Shown piece by piece: positions 22,101-31,821 of a stretch of 64,000 bases of DNA (the stretch's first letter is position 1; every line of letters begins with the position of its first letter). Source of the stretch: Neostapfia colusana. Taxonomy: Eukaryota > Streptophyta > Magnoliopsida > Poales > Poaceae. Below the pieces are notes generated by a model. It was not told the origin of the DNA. It made no database searches and worked only from the letters and a program-made list of their open reading frames with translations. The position numbers were made by a program, and so were the translations under genes. The stretch covers positions 46,345,652 to 46,409,651 of the forward strand of contig JASWHV010000012.1 in the NCBI GenBank assembly GCA_030760725.1, read 5' to 3'.

Positions 22101-23701
22101 TGAGAACCGTGCACCTCTGAGTTTAAGTGCACGACTCGAAGGACGGTGTCTAAAACAGCGCCGTGGCGGGTTAACCACGACATCCCTAGGATGACATCGA
22201 CCTCCTGTCCCTCTAAGATAATGAGAGACGTGGGGTACACTCTACCCGCTAAGCATAATGGTGCTTTGGAGACCATTACGCTTGCTGAAATCTTCCCACC
22301 CGGTGAACAAATTAAATATGGACTATCGGTAGGTAGTATTGGCAAACTGTGTTTAGCAATGAAAGCTTGGCTAATAAAATTATGCGTGGCGCCTGAATCA
22401 AACAGTACTATAGCGGGATGCTGGTGGAGTTGAAACATACCCGCAAGGATTGGCTCGCCCTCCGGCATGTCCTCAATGGCAAGCTGGTGGACGGTGCCGG
22501 GCTTAGGGTTTGCCCGCCGCGCATTTGTAGGGTTCCGGGGTTGATTCCTCCCCGGAAACTGTGGTTCCACTCCGCCGCCTTGCCTCTCCGGGCAACTGCT
22601 CGCGAAGTGTCCTGGACGACCACACTTGTAACATGTGGCCGCTGCTGGTGGAGTACTCGGTGGACGAAAGCCCGGCATGCGTTGCGGAGGTGCAAACGCA
22701 CGCGGCATCGCCCGCTGCTGCTGTTGTTGTTGCGGTGGTACTGGCAGTGCCGGCCTGAATGCCGGTGAAGAGTACGGCCGACTGCGGAACGGCATCGACC
22801 GCTGTGGTGGCTGCCAGCGTGGACCTGATGGTGGGCGATTCACTATCCGAAACTTCTGAGAAGGACCGCCTCCTTCTCCGTTGCTCTGCGGCGCGCTTCG
22901 CTTTCGCTCTGCCGCCGCCAACTCCTTACCGGAGTCCTCCTGAACAATCGCAGCATCAATGATGTTGTTGAGGCTGCCGCGATTGAACATCGCCAACTTG
23001 TCCTTCAGGAGCGGGTTAAGCCCCTGGTAAAAATGGTCCCGCCGCTTCTCGTCGGTATCAGCATGATACGACGCATATAGCGCGAGATCGTTAAACGCCC
23101 TGGAGTACTCCAGCGCGTTCCGGCTCCCTTGTTGCAGGTGTAGGAGCTCCTGCGTCTTCCTTTTCATCAGACCTGGCGGTATATGATAGGCCCTGAAGGC
23201 CGTCCGGAACTCCGCCCAGGTCATCACTCGGTCGGTGGGCTGTGAAGCATAGAAGTTGGCCCACCACGCGCTCGCGGATCCCTGGAGCTGCTGGACCGTG
23301 AACTGAGTCTTGCGCTGCTCGCTGATTTGGAGCAGCCCGAACTTCATCTCTATGGCGCGGAGCCAGTTGTCCGCGTCAAGTGGTTCATCCGCCCTGGAGA
23401 ATACCGGGGGATGAGTCGCCAGGAAGTCGGAGTAGGAGCTCTGTTGGCGCTCCTCACGATCTTGACGTCTCTCTGGGCGAGACGTATTGGCGATGAGAGT
23501 CTGCAGCAACTCTGTGTGCTGCTGATGTGAGCCCGCCATTGCCGTGACAATGTCGGCCAATGTAACCGTTGGCAGTGGCGGTGGCGGTGTTTGCTGTTGC
23601 TGTTGCTGCTGCTGTCCCGAGGAGTCCTCGGGAGGTGGTTGGGAGATCTCTCCCCCTTGACTGGTACCCCCAACGTCAGGGTTGGCACGAGTACGCGTCA
23701 T
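19145..23701 (-). CDS. Tekay gag-pol polyprotein, uninterrupted
   Basis: This is the structural and replication polyprotein of the retrotransposon: virus-like particle Gag, protease, reverse transcriptase, RNase H and integrase. I prefer the ATG at 23701 (MTRTRAN..), giving 1518 aa; the frame is open 10 codons further upstream. Residues counted from the upstream Met at 23731: retrotransposon gag domain about 155-250, zinc knuckle CYKCGRPGHFASSC 367-380, protease DSGATH 445-450, RT catalytic FIDDILVY 756-763, RNase H acidic residues near D905, E942 and D967, integrase zinc residues H1110, H1117, C1147, C1150, integrase D1180, D1241, E1277, GPF module about 1408-1420, and a C-terminal chromodomain about 1475-1522. 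Every catalytic motif I looked for is present. Poly-Gln and Pro-rich stretches lie in Gag. The chromodomain is typical of Tekay/Del chromoviruses, where it is thought to steer integration to heterochromatin. Confidence 0.96.
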   Translation of the reverse strand: MTRTRANPDVGGTSQGGEISQPPPEDSSGQQQQQQQQTPPPPLPTVTLADIVTAMAGSHQQHTELLQTLIANTSRPERRQDREERQQSSYSDFLATHPPVFSRADEPLDADNWLRAIEMKFGLLQISEQRKTQFTVQQLQGSASAWWANFYASQPTDRVMTWAEFRTAFRAYHIPPGLMKRKTQELLHLQQGSRNALEYSRAFNDLALYASYHADTDEKRRDHFYQGLNPLLKDKLAMFNRGSLNNIIDAAIVQEDSGKELAAAERKRSAPQSNGEGGGPSQKFRIVNRPPSGPRWQPPQRSMPFRSRPYSSPAFRPALPVPPQQQQQQRAMPRAFAPPQRMPGFRPPSTPPAAATCYKCGRPGHFASSCPERQGGGVEPQFPGRNQPRNPTNARRANPKPGTVHQLAIEDMPEGEPILAGMFQLHQHPAIVLFDSGATHNFISQAFIAKHSLPILPTDSPYLICSPGGKISASVMVSKAPLCLAGRVYPTSLIILEGQEVDVILGMSWLTRHGAVLDTVLRVVHLNSEVHGSHSLFLDSPEIKLPSVYQATTIRLEDIPVVREFPDVFPDDLPGMPPDREVEFKIELAPGTMPISRRPYKMAPKELAELKTQLTDLLEKGFIRPSSSPWGCSALFVKKKDETLRLCVDYRPLNAVTIKNKYPLPRIDMLFDQLVEAKIFSKMDLRSGYHQIKIRAEDIPKTAFSMRYGLYEYLVMSFGLTNAPAHFMYLMNSVFMPELDKFVVVFIDDILVYSKSEEDHKKHLRIVLQRLRDHKLYAKFSKCEFWISQVPFLGHIISAEGIAVDPSKITQVLNWKSPRTVHEVRSFLGLAGYYRRFIPNFSKIAKPMTELLKKATKYVWSPACEAAFKALVKHLTSAPVLAQPDTTRPFDVYCDASGIGLGCVLMQDRRVVAYGSRQLRNHEQNYPTHDLELAAVVLALKMWRHYLLGNLVHLYTDHKSLKYIFTQKELNMRQRRWLELIKDYEIEIHYHPGKANVVADALSRKSHVNNLTITPLEESEPPLHVIPHGALYNLALIPTIREEIATAQKNDKGMSHLRRRVDSGELKCFGKDRDGVLWFKDRIVVPRNPELRKKIFDEAHLSKFSIHPGSNKMYQELRRKFWWTQMKREVARYVSECDTCQRVKADHMRKPGLLQPLGIPAWKWEDVSMDFIVGLPTTLQKDDSVWVIVDRLTKVAHFIPVNTNYNAKKYAELYISRILCLYGVPRTIISDRGTLFVSRFWEQLHAALGTKLIRSSAYHSQTDGQTERVNQILEDMLRACAIDYGKNWDDHLPLAEFSYNNGYQASIKMAPYEALYGRKCRTSLNWCESGERVTFGIHLVNNTEEKVRLIQANLKAAQSRQKQYADRRRRPLQFEVGEHVYLRVSPMKGVNRFGVRGKLVPRFIGPFQITERCGSVAYRLKLPEALSGVHDVFHISQLRKCLKLSTTVQLEDIEELQPDLTYREEPVQIIDEKARTTRNCTLWFYKVLWNNHSMDEETWESEEFLRTNYPDFFTSHIR

Positions 23702-23973
23702 TCTGAAATTCAAAACAGCAGCAATTAGCACATGTCTTACTTAAAATTCCACAAGCAACAGTAGGTATTGAAGTGACACATGATTAATTTGCACAACGTT
23801 CACATATATTGATAAAGCATAAACTTTATACAAGATACATTATTCTCGGATCTCCGAGAAGTCGTGCTCATGTCGTCACTACCTATACATACGCTACTGT
23901 CTACACGATATGTCACCGATTACAAAAGTTGGGTTACGCTACCCTAGCTGCCCTACTTGGCAACCGTAACCCC

Positions 23974-24918
23974 CTACTCGGAGTAGAACTCGACCTCCTG
24001 GGGGTCGTCCTCCTCCGGTACCTCTGCTGGTGGCTCGGGGTCTACCACCTCTTCTCCCATTCCGGGTTCTCCCATGGCTGGAAGACCCAAGACTACCGGT
24101 ACGCCTAACACCGGGGGCACGAGGTCCTACAAAGCATGCACCTCATCCATAGCTTGGTTGTAGTCCTCTTCCCAGCCTTGTCCTTCCTCAATAGCGTCGT
24201 CCCGCTCTTGAGCAAGGTCCTCATTCTGCTGGGTTAGGGTCTGCACCAGCTCTTGCAACGCCGCGATGTCAACACGGCTCTTCTTCTTTGCCTTCTTCAG
24301 ACGACGCAACTAATTGTGTTGTTCATTCAGTCGCTTGATCGTCGGAAGGAGCACATTGCGGAGTGCGCTGTGAGCACTCTCGAAATGATCTCCACGGCTT
24401 GTGCTCTCCTTGAGCTTGGTGGCGAGATGCTCCGTATGAACAGCTTGGCTGTCCATCACAGCGTTTCCCGCCCTCATTTGGAGGCTGAGATTTGCCTCTG
24501 CGGGGTTGTACCTTGGGCAACTCGGGTCTGTTGCCTCCAGGTACCTCTCTTCCCACACATGCTGAGCTCCTCCCTCCACCGGAACGAGTGCGTATGGAGT
24601 GCCCTCCATAGCCTGCACGTGTAGTTGGCAGAAACGTGACATAGTGTCACGGGCTGCCACTTGCCACATCCCTTCCGGTTGTCTTCCTCTCACCGTGATG
24701 GTGAATGGCACCCAACCGGGTGGCGTAGGTCCTGCAGGAACCTCGACATGGATCGTCCACGTCTTGTTCCCCTCTTCGCCTTCTTCATTGGCGAAGTATT
24801 GCGGCATCTGGTTGTACCCGAAATATTGGAGCATTTGCCACAATTCTTCCGGGTAGCCGCTACGGTCAGAACAGTGGGAAGCTACCCACCCGTTCTCCAA
24901 CCGTTTATCTGCTGCCAT
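23974..24918 (-). pseudogene. orf0 upstream of gag, with two in-frame TAG codons
   Basis: The frame opens at ATG 24918 (MAADKRLENG..) and runs 315 codons to the TAG at 23974, with internal TAG at 24310-24312 and 24127-24129. The N-terminal part has a Trp/Tyr-rich segment (WQMLQYFGYNQ) and an apparent globular domain, then a Lys/Arg-rich and coiled-coil segment (LRRLKKAKKK.., LTQQNEDLAQERD) after the first stop, and an acidic Pro-rich tail after the second. Continuation of amino-acid composition across both stops shows it was one ORF. CAG to TAG change through methylated-cytosine decay would explain both. Its function is unknown; extra ORFs before gag have been reported in rice RIRE3/RIRE8-type elements. 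The 3' stop lies about 270 nt before the gag ATG. Confidence 0.75.
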
Positions 24919-26402
24919 CTGTAAAAATATATTTGAGAATTGTCAAATATTTATTTCAACAGTAAACCCCTGAGTTATAACATAAAACATGTCATTGAAC
25001 CCATAAAACTTGAAAATATAGTTCAAATTTTTAAACAAATTTGACTGCTGATCTGCTGTTCTCATGACAGCCCTGACCAGTTTCCATTTCAACCTGATTT
25101 AGGCCAGTTTAAAAGCAAAACCAATTCTGGAGCTCAACATCAAAGTTAAAGCTAACTCCAATAGCTTTCCAGAAAGCATTTGCTTGGCCTAAAATCTGTC
25201 CTGGTTCAAAAGTTATGAGATGTCATAGTTAACAGAATTTCTGGGCTCAATTGGACAGCACCTCCCTGCTTTAGGTACTGAATTGATCCAAGAATCCCAG
25301 TTAATTCTGTTCCCAATCTGACAAAACTTTCTGTTACAAAGTCGTAACCCATCTCATAAGCTTTCCAGAAGTACCTCATTTCCTATTTTTGGATTTTTAA
25401 GCAGGAAGTTATGCATAATTTACAGAAAGTCTACAGAGAGTCTTTACTCTGTCCTGTTTTCTGGACAGTTTCAACTCTACTGCATTTTTCGACTGGTTAA
25501 GTGATGAAACACCACTGGAACTCAACAGAAAAGTTGTAAATCTATTCCAAATCTTTCCAGGAATGTATCATACGACCCCAACCTCGAAAAAAACTCAACC
25601 TCTAACCTCTGATTAACTTCAGCCTTGACTCGGCTGAAAACAGAGTGCTCTGTCCTTAACGTCCTATAAGTTGAAAGCTTGTTAACTTTGAATATCCTGT
25701 TCCAGGAAAGGAGTTACATCAAGTTTTACTACTTTGGATCAAAACTTTCAAGTTTTACAATGAAGTTGTTCATTTAATGGGGTGTGACGTCGATGCGTCA
25801 CCAAATTATGTCGGTACTACGTCCTCACAAAGAAAACCTATACCGGACTTAGCCGGCTTCGTTATTTCAGTGGCACTAACCATCACTCACACACGGATGC
25901 TACACGTCTACCGTTTCGTGGTCAGGCTACCTGCAGAAACTCAAACAATCATCAGACTCGGCTGCACACCGAGCCCAGAATCCATACAGTTCGTACAACC
26001 AGCCGTCATCACTCGCCCGGATGTTCTCAAGCCAAACACGACTTGAGTTACGTGTTCACGTTTCAGACCACGTGACGGGGTCTCCCAAGTTGCACCACGC
26101 ACGCCAGGGACGGACGTTGCTCGAATACCCCAAACGACATGAAGAGTCGTAGAGGATATCAAAGCGGGTCGGGTTACCTGCCACCCGTGGGGCTCCACCC
26201 TTCAGCTTGTGCGCACTGGTGGACAGCGCTTACGTGCACCCCCCAAGACATGAACGTCCCGAGATGCACAATTTTCCGACATAACAAATAGGTTAATATG
26301 CCACTTTCTATATGCTAATAACATCCTTATACGGGCTACTAACTCGTTCCTCACTGGATTTTTGAAAAAGAAGGCCTTTGTACTGTGTTAAACCTCAAGC
26401 AA
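24919..26402 (-). other. Untranslated leader of the Tekay gypsy
   Basis: About 1.5 kb lies between the PBS and orf0: a moderately GC-rich part (25770-26400) next to the PBS and an AT-rich part (24930-25760). I see no conserved ORF. It probably carries packaging signals, but nothing specific is recognised. Confidence 0.6.
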
Positions 26403-26414
26403 GCTCTGATACCA
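26403..26414 (-). other. Primer binding site (initiator-Met tRNA), Tekay gypsy
   Basis: Minus strand TGGTATCAGAGC begins 3 nt after the 5' LTR (..GTGTCA-GCG-TGG). It is complementary to the 3' end of plant initiator tRNA-Met. Confidence 0.93.
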
Positions 26415-26648
26415 CGCTGACACGACCCCATTGGTCTTGTCGAGCCAGGATCACGCTGAGGGGTGCTGCGTTGCACAGCACCGTAAAACACACGTCAAAG
26501 GTACAAAGCGGAAGCGGAAGTTTATTACATAAACAGTTTTATGAACATGTTTACATCAAAATAAGTTTAGTCCACACTCGCGGGCGTAGACTACGCATCA
26601 AGTCACGTTCAGCCCTCGAACGTGTCCTTGCTAGCACACACACACACA

Positions 26649-27909
26649 CTAACTCTGCGGCGTGCACGACTCCCACTCGACGGGGTTCCCCTCCTGGGGT
26701 TCCGTCTCCTCTTCGGAGTCCCTTCCTCATAGAACCCTGCAAAAAGCTTCAAACACAAGCAGTGAGCACGAAGGCTCAGCAAGTCTGACCCGTCTCACCT
26801 AAACATGGAACTTCTACATGAGGGTAATGGGTTACATGAGGTAAAAATCATTTGCAAGGACTCGCCTAATTAGTAGAACCTTACTTTCAAGTTTTAGCAG
26901 CAGGTTGTGGAGAACCTTACGCTAAGGCACATGAGAGAGCCGCAATCAAACAAGAAACACATTTCTCTCATGTACTTTGCCCAAAGTTGAAAAGAACTTT
27001 AGTTAGCTCTAAGCTACAGCATATCATTAACAATCAATGTCCATCTTTCAATCAGCAACATTTTAACATGTGACTAGCCTGTTCTTTCTACGTCACGGTA
27101 CAGTGAACAAGTGGTACTCACTGACCGCGAGGGACGGCGATTATAATCAATTTACACCTGCAGGGTTACCCGAACAACCCGTCACGTACGCCCGTACTCG
27201 ATGTTGCCTACAACAACCATCACGGACGCCGTACGCGACTACCTTTCACCCGTTAGCCAAATATTGAACCGGTCCCATCGTCCCGAGCAAGAGGTCTCTG
27301 CACGCGCATCTCCGTGCCGCCAGCCGATTTACACCTCAAGCTCTCAACCTACCCTCTGAACGACGGGCAATGCCTCAATAACCAGCTACCCGAGTTACAT
27401 CAGTTTCCCGGTTCCCATATAGCCGGTAGGTCTTCGGTACTGTTCTAGCTTGTCCAACAGGCCCGCACACGGCTCGGTCCTCAATCGACACAAGCGGAGC
27501 TATAGCACACAGGCCCCAAAGTCCTGCTGCCCTTACTCTCCGCTCGGTCTCATCTTTCTTGCCATGTATATCATGTGCTATCTCTATCCGAGCAATGTGC
27601 CTCTAGCCTATTCTCGCGAGTAATTCCAACTACTCGACTTGTACCGAATCCTACTCTATCCTAGCAATGCAGTAGCTAACGGGGTTTGCAATCCTAAACC
27701 CAACCCATGGTTCTCTTAGCTATGCAGTGGGGCTTCCAAACAAGACTCTAATGCACAGAATAAAGGAAACAAGTATGTGCTCAAAACACTAAAAATTTGT
27801 AAAAAGGTTAATGCAAACCGGAGCTTGCCTTGCTGCTCTTGGTCGTAGGCTAGCTGTTCCTCCGGAGTAACGAAGTCTAGGACTTCGGGTTCCTCCTCGA
27901 CCTTAGCGA
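26649..27909 (-). pseudogene. Spliced acidic microprotein in the 5' LTR, frameshifted
   Basis: Exons are 27909-27829 (81 nt) and 26736-26649 (88 nt). The second exon is one base shorter than in the 3' LTR because a G is missing in the CTTCGGG run, so the frame is broken here. The donor (GCAAGC) and acceptor (TTTTTGCAG) remain. The LTRs were identical at insertion, so this is a later loss. Confidence 0.4.
26763..26778 (-). other. LTR hairpin (Tekay 5' LTR)
   Basis: Same hairpin as at 15377-15392, TGAGC-CTTCGT-GCTCA on the minus strand, 345 nt from the LTR end. Confidence 0.7.
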
Positions 27910-30436
27910 CTACATGACAAGAACAATATATGTATCAATTTAAATGCATTTGTATTAACTTTGAAGTTGTGAAGTCTATAACCCTTGCTAGATAGACTTA
28001 ATGACTGTGATATTTTTACTGTGGCTTGGTTACAACCTAAATAGAGACTTGGTCAAGTTTTAGTTGCAGCAAAGCTCAATTGAGCCCTCCACAATTAATT
28101 ATGTCCTTGACCTTAATTAAAGGCTTTTATGGTGTTCTAAGGATTTTCATGAAACAAACTATGACTTTCTGAAAACTAGATTTTCAGAGGGTTCTAATGG
28201 AGTTGGTCTCACTTAATTTGAAGGTTCCTAGCTAAAGTTATGAGCTAAATAATTTCAGAGGAAATTCTGAAAATGTTTCTGAACATTTTCTATTTTCCCT
28301 GGAACAGTTTCACTAATCCCACCATTAGGTGGATTAAATGAGCTCAAATGGATCTGAAATTTCTATGGTAGTTCAAGGATATTTTGGTGAACATCTCAGC
28401 AAAATTTCAGGATTTTCCTCCAAAGGATTCTCCAGTTAAAATTCCTAACAGTTTAAATTTTGAGGAATTAATTCTGGAGAAATAAGGAATTTCATGAAGT
28501 GAAACTTGATTTTCCGGAAAGTACTCAGAGAGCTGAATCCAGCAAAATTTGGTTCACTCAATTTGGAGCTTTCTAGCCAAAGTTATGAGGATTTGAAGTT
28601 TGAAGGAAATCTGAAAATCGGGGAAAAGTTTAAACTCGCGCGTGGGCCCAGGGGACACGCGTCGCGCGCCTAGGCGATGGCACATCGCGGCCCACAAGGA
28701 TTTTGCGCGCCAGCACACCAGATCCCGATTCAAAATATCTCCCGCTGACAGCTGGGGTCCACCCCCTTCTTCAACCTCGCGACACCCGCGCCCGGCCGCC
28801 GAGGGACCTCGCTGGAGAGCTCGCCGCCGGCTGCTGTACAGCTCCAAACTTCTCGATTCTGGCCGCCCCTGCCTACTTTTACTCGGGGAACAGGATCCGA
28901 GGGTCAGCTGCTCATGAAAACAGCAGGAGCATGGTCGGCGACGAGCCACCACCTCAGAACGACTTCGGCCAGTCGGCTGACTACCCTAGCACCTCAGCTA
29001 CTTGGGAAACCGGTCGGGAAGCATCAGTGGACCTCAGAGAAGGTCGACATGAGCTCGAGGCAGCTCGGGGAAGGCCCAAAATAGGTCCTCACCGTGCGCC
29101 CGATGCCGCCCGTTCGTTCCGCCATCAGTAGAGCTCAAATTACGCCGGGCACAGAGGTTCTCCGGCCCAGAGTTGTGAAGGCGACTTGTGCGTTACCGTG
29201 TCTAGCTCGTGTGAGAGCGGCCTGAGGCCCTCTAATCCTTTCTAGAGCACGAATTAAACAGAATCGTACCCGAAGGTCGTTCTGCACACAGAAAGGGGAA
29301 AAGTGGAAATTCGCCGCCGGTGAGCAACCACTCGAGCTGTGGCTCGGGGATGAGCAGCACCGGTCACCCGCGCGTCCAAGGGTGCCTTGGCTCGGGCGTG
29401 ACAACGCCCTGGTTGGGCTGTCCACGAGAGCCCGAGATGCGGCGGTTCCGAGTTTGATCTTTCGGCACAGCCGATATCAATCGGTTTCAACCGAATTCTA
29501 GCAACGGGGAGGACGGAGGAAGGTCTCTAGTACCTTGCTGGGGCTCTTGAGTGGACGGAGGAAGCTGCGATCGGCATTCTCCGATCAAGTCCGAGCTGCG
29601 GAAGTTTTCGGCCGGCGCTGAGTTCTTGCGGGGAAGAACGGTGGTGCCTCGGCCGAGGAGGGGGGGCAGGCGCCTTAAGAAGGCTCTGCACCGCCTCACG
29701 CCCGCGCGTGGGCAAGCAGCTGGTGGCGCGGCGGCTGGCCTCGGTGGCGATCACCGCTGCGGCTCGGCGACCCGAGTGAAAAAGTCTCAGTCGGTTTGAT
29801 CTGAGCAGTGGCTGACATGTGGGTCCCACCTCCAGTTTTAACCTCTGAAATTTACTCCTAATCACTGTTGTAAACAGTGAACCCCATACTACCCTTGGCA
29901 ATTCAAATTATTCACCCATGAGCCATTTGCATTGATCAAAGTTCAAATGAGGTTTGGTTTGAATGAATTTCAGCACAAGTTCAGTTTGAAATTCAAATAA
30001 AGTTTGAATCTCTCCCCCTTAGCTCATGTCAAGATCAACTCCAAATGGAGTGAAAATTGGTGTGTGAGCTCACAAAAATGTGCTGAGTAAGAATATGCCT
30101 TCCACTTTTAAGTTCATGGGATAAAAACAGTTTGAATTTGAATATGGTTTCAAACTGCTCTCTTCCTATCTATACCCAAAATGACCTCAAAAAGGTTTTG
30201 AATTTGGGTGAAACTTGGCATGGACATCCTTAGCAAAGTGTAGGAGTTTTCATATGTCCAGCCCATCTATATCACATGTGGGAAATACCACTTTTGCAAT
30301 GTGTAAGTTTGTTCTCTAATGAGCATGTTGATAATTGTTACTTGCTCTTCATTTGTGTTCATCATTCTTCCTCAAATGAGGGGTGTGGTGTGGTGATGAA
30401 CACTGCAAATGTGTGTCAAAAACTGAGGCCCTTACA

Positions 30437-31760
30437 GTGCACTTCTTAAAGAGGATAATTGTTCATAAATCAAATCACATGAGGAACAAGAATCATCACT
30501 AGGAATCAAAGTTTTTAAACGATTAATTTCAGATTCTAGTGATTCAATTTTAACAGCATTGTTCCTAAGTTTTTTATCCTTTTTCTTTAATATAACAGTG
30601 GCACGAGAAATAGCATCACACATTTCTTCGCAAGTGGGACATACCTCTTCATCGTCGCTGTTGTGTTCTGCCTCCTCGGAGCTTAAACTTGACTTGCTCG
30701 CCATGCAGCACATATTTGCCATAGCTTCTTCATCTTCATCACTACCGGTGTCTACATCACATGAGCCGAAATCTTGAAGTGCAGAGATCATACTATGCAC
30801 TATGTTGCGCATTGATAAATCTTTCTTCTTCTTATTCTTTGCAAACGATTTCTTTGGCCTTGTTTGCTTTTCTTCACGTGAAGTCAGACCTGAAAGGTTA
30901 GGGCACTCCGTACGAAAATGTCCTGTCTTACAACATTCAAAACATCGTTGAGGTCCGGAGCTTCCTCTCCTTCTAGTTCTCACATTTTGCAATGCTTTTG
31001 AGAACCGAGTAGAGATGAGTGCAAGCTCCTCCTCTGGAAACTCTTCGATCTGTTCAAGGATTAGAGAGGACAGCAAAGAGAGTGCACCACTAGATGATGA
31101 TTGACTAGAACTAGACATGTCACGTTGCGAAACAAATGCAATAGACTTGTTGGGGTTTTTATGTGAGATGACGTCAATTTCATGAGTTTTCAATTTAGAA
31201 TAAAGCACGTCTAAAGTAAGAGAACTCATGACAGTAGATTCACGAATAGATGTAACTTTCATCTCCCAAATTGACATATCTAATGCTCCTAACAATTGTC
31301 TAGCATTTTCAGCATCTGAAAAGTTAACATTGACACTACGCAAGATGCTGAGAATTTTATTAAAGCGAGCAAAAAGGTCGTCAATTTAATCACCGGGTTG
31401 CATCTCAAAACGCATGTATTCTTTCTTGAACATATCTTGCCTTACCTCCTTGATCGTATTGGATCCTTCATGGTAGTCACAAAGAGCTTTCCAAACATCA
31501 TATGCAGATCGGAGGTGTGCAACACGGTCGAAGTCGCTTTGAGTCAATCCTTGGATGATCAAGTTGCGAGCCTTGTTGTTGTTGTCAACATCTCTCATGT
31601 TCACAGCCGTAACTTGATCGTTGGGTGGTACATCGAAGTTCTGGTAGACCTTTTCCCATATGGCGAAGCCTTGCGCCTGTATGTAGGCCTCCATCCGCGC
31701 CTTCCAAACCTGAAAATCGATGCCATTGAACACACAAGGTTTTGCGGAGTACTTCTCCAT
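30437..31760 (-). pseudogene. Copia gag, N-terminal part (split by the gypsy)
   Basis: Starts at ATG 31760 (MEKYSAKPCVFNG..). The first segment is a SIRE/copia-type gag (WKARMEAYIQAQ, KEYMRFEMQPGD). An in-frame TAA occurs at 31386-31388, after which the same frame continues (ARFNKIL, LLGALDMSIWEMKVTSIRE). It includes a Ser-rich stretch, a basic stretch (VRTRRRG) and the first zinc knuckle CFECCKTGHFRTEC (about 30902-30944), then Lys-rich and acidic parts and a coiled coil. The frame is cut by the gypsy at 30437 and resumes at 15028. The host context (PBS and LTR just upstream) agrees with the start. Confidence 0.88.
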
Positions 31761-31806
31761 GATGGTTAGTCAAAACACATGCAAATCACAAAGATTAGAG
31801 CACCTC

Positions 31807-31819
31807 GGCTCTGATACCA
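31807..31819 (-). other. Primer binding site (initiator-Met tRNA), copia
   Basis: Minus strand TGGTATCAGAGCC lies 2 nt after the 5' LTR end (..CCTACA-AT-TGG), complementary to initiator tRNA-Met. Confidence 0.93.
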
Positions 31820-31821
31820 AT

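Larger units (their letters stand above)
15029..30436 (-). mobile_element. Ty3/gypsy chromovirus, Tekay/Del clade, complete
   Basis: This is a complete minus-strand element with LTRs of about 4.0 kb (TGTAAGGG..GTCGTGTCA), a GTGCA target-site duplication (15024-15028 and 30437-30441), an iMet PBS and a PPT. It has orf0 then gag-pol with the order gag, PR, RT, RH, IN, chromodomain. The two LTRs differ at about 50 sites by my eye count (near 1.3%) plus a few indels (a 16-bp and a 7-bp deletion, a CA-repeat length change). At the usual grass rate of 1.3e-8 per site per year this is about 0.5 million years; that date is an inference. An extra ORF before gag recalls the orf0 reported for rice RIRE3/RIRE8-type elements. 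Confidence 0.95.
26418..30436 (-). repeat. 5' LTR of the Tekay gypsy
   Basis: This LTR is nearly identical to 15029-19075. It would drive transcription of the element. A weak TATA-like ACATATATTG lies at about 27924-27937 on the minus strand, but by analogy with the solo LTRs the real start may lie further upstream in the GC-rich zone (28640-29805). Confidence 0.95.

Noticed and set aside
31807..31820. tRNA gene fragment at the tRNA-like sequence next to the LTRs.
   Set aside because: Only the 12-13 bases complementary to the tRNA 3' end are present, as expected of a primer binding site.
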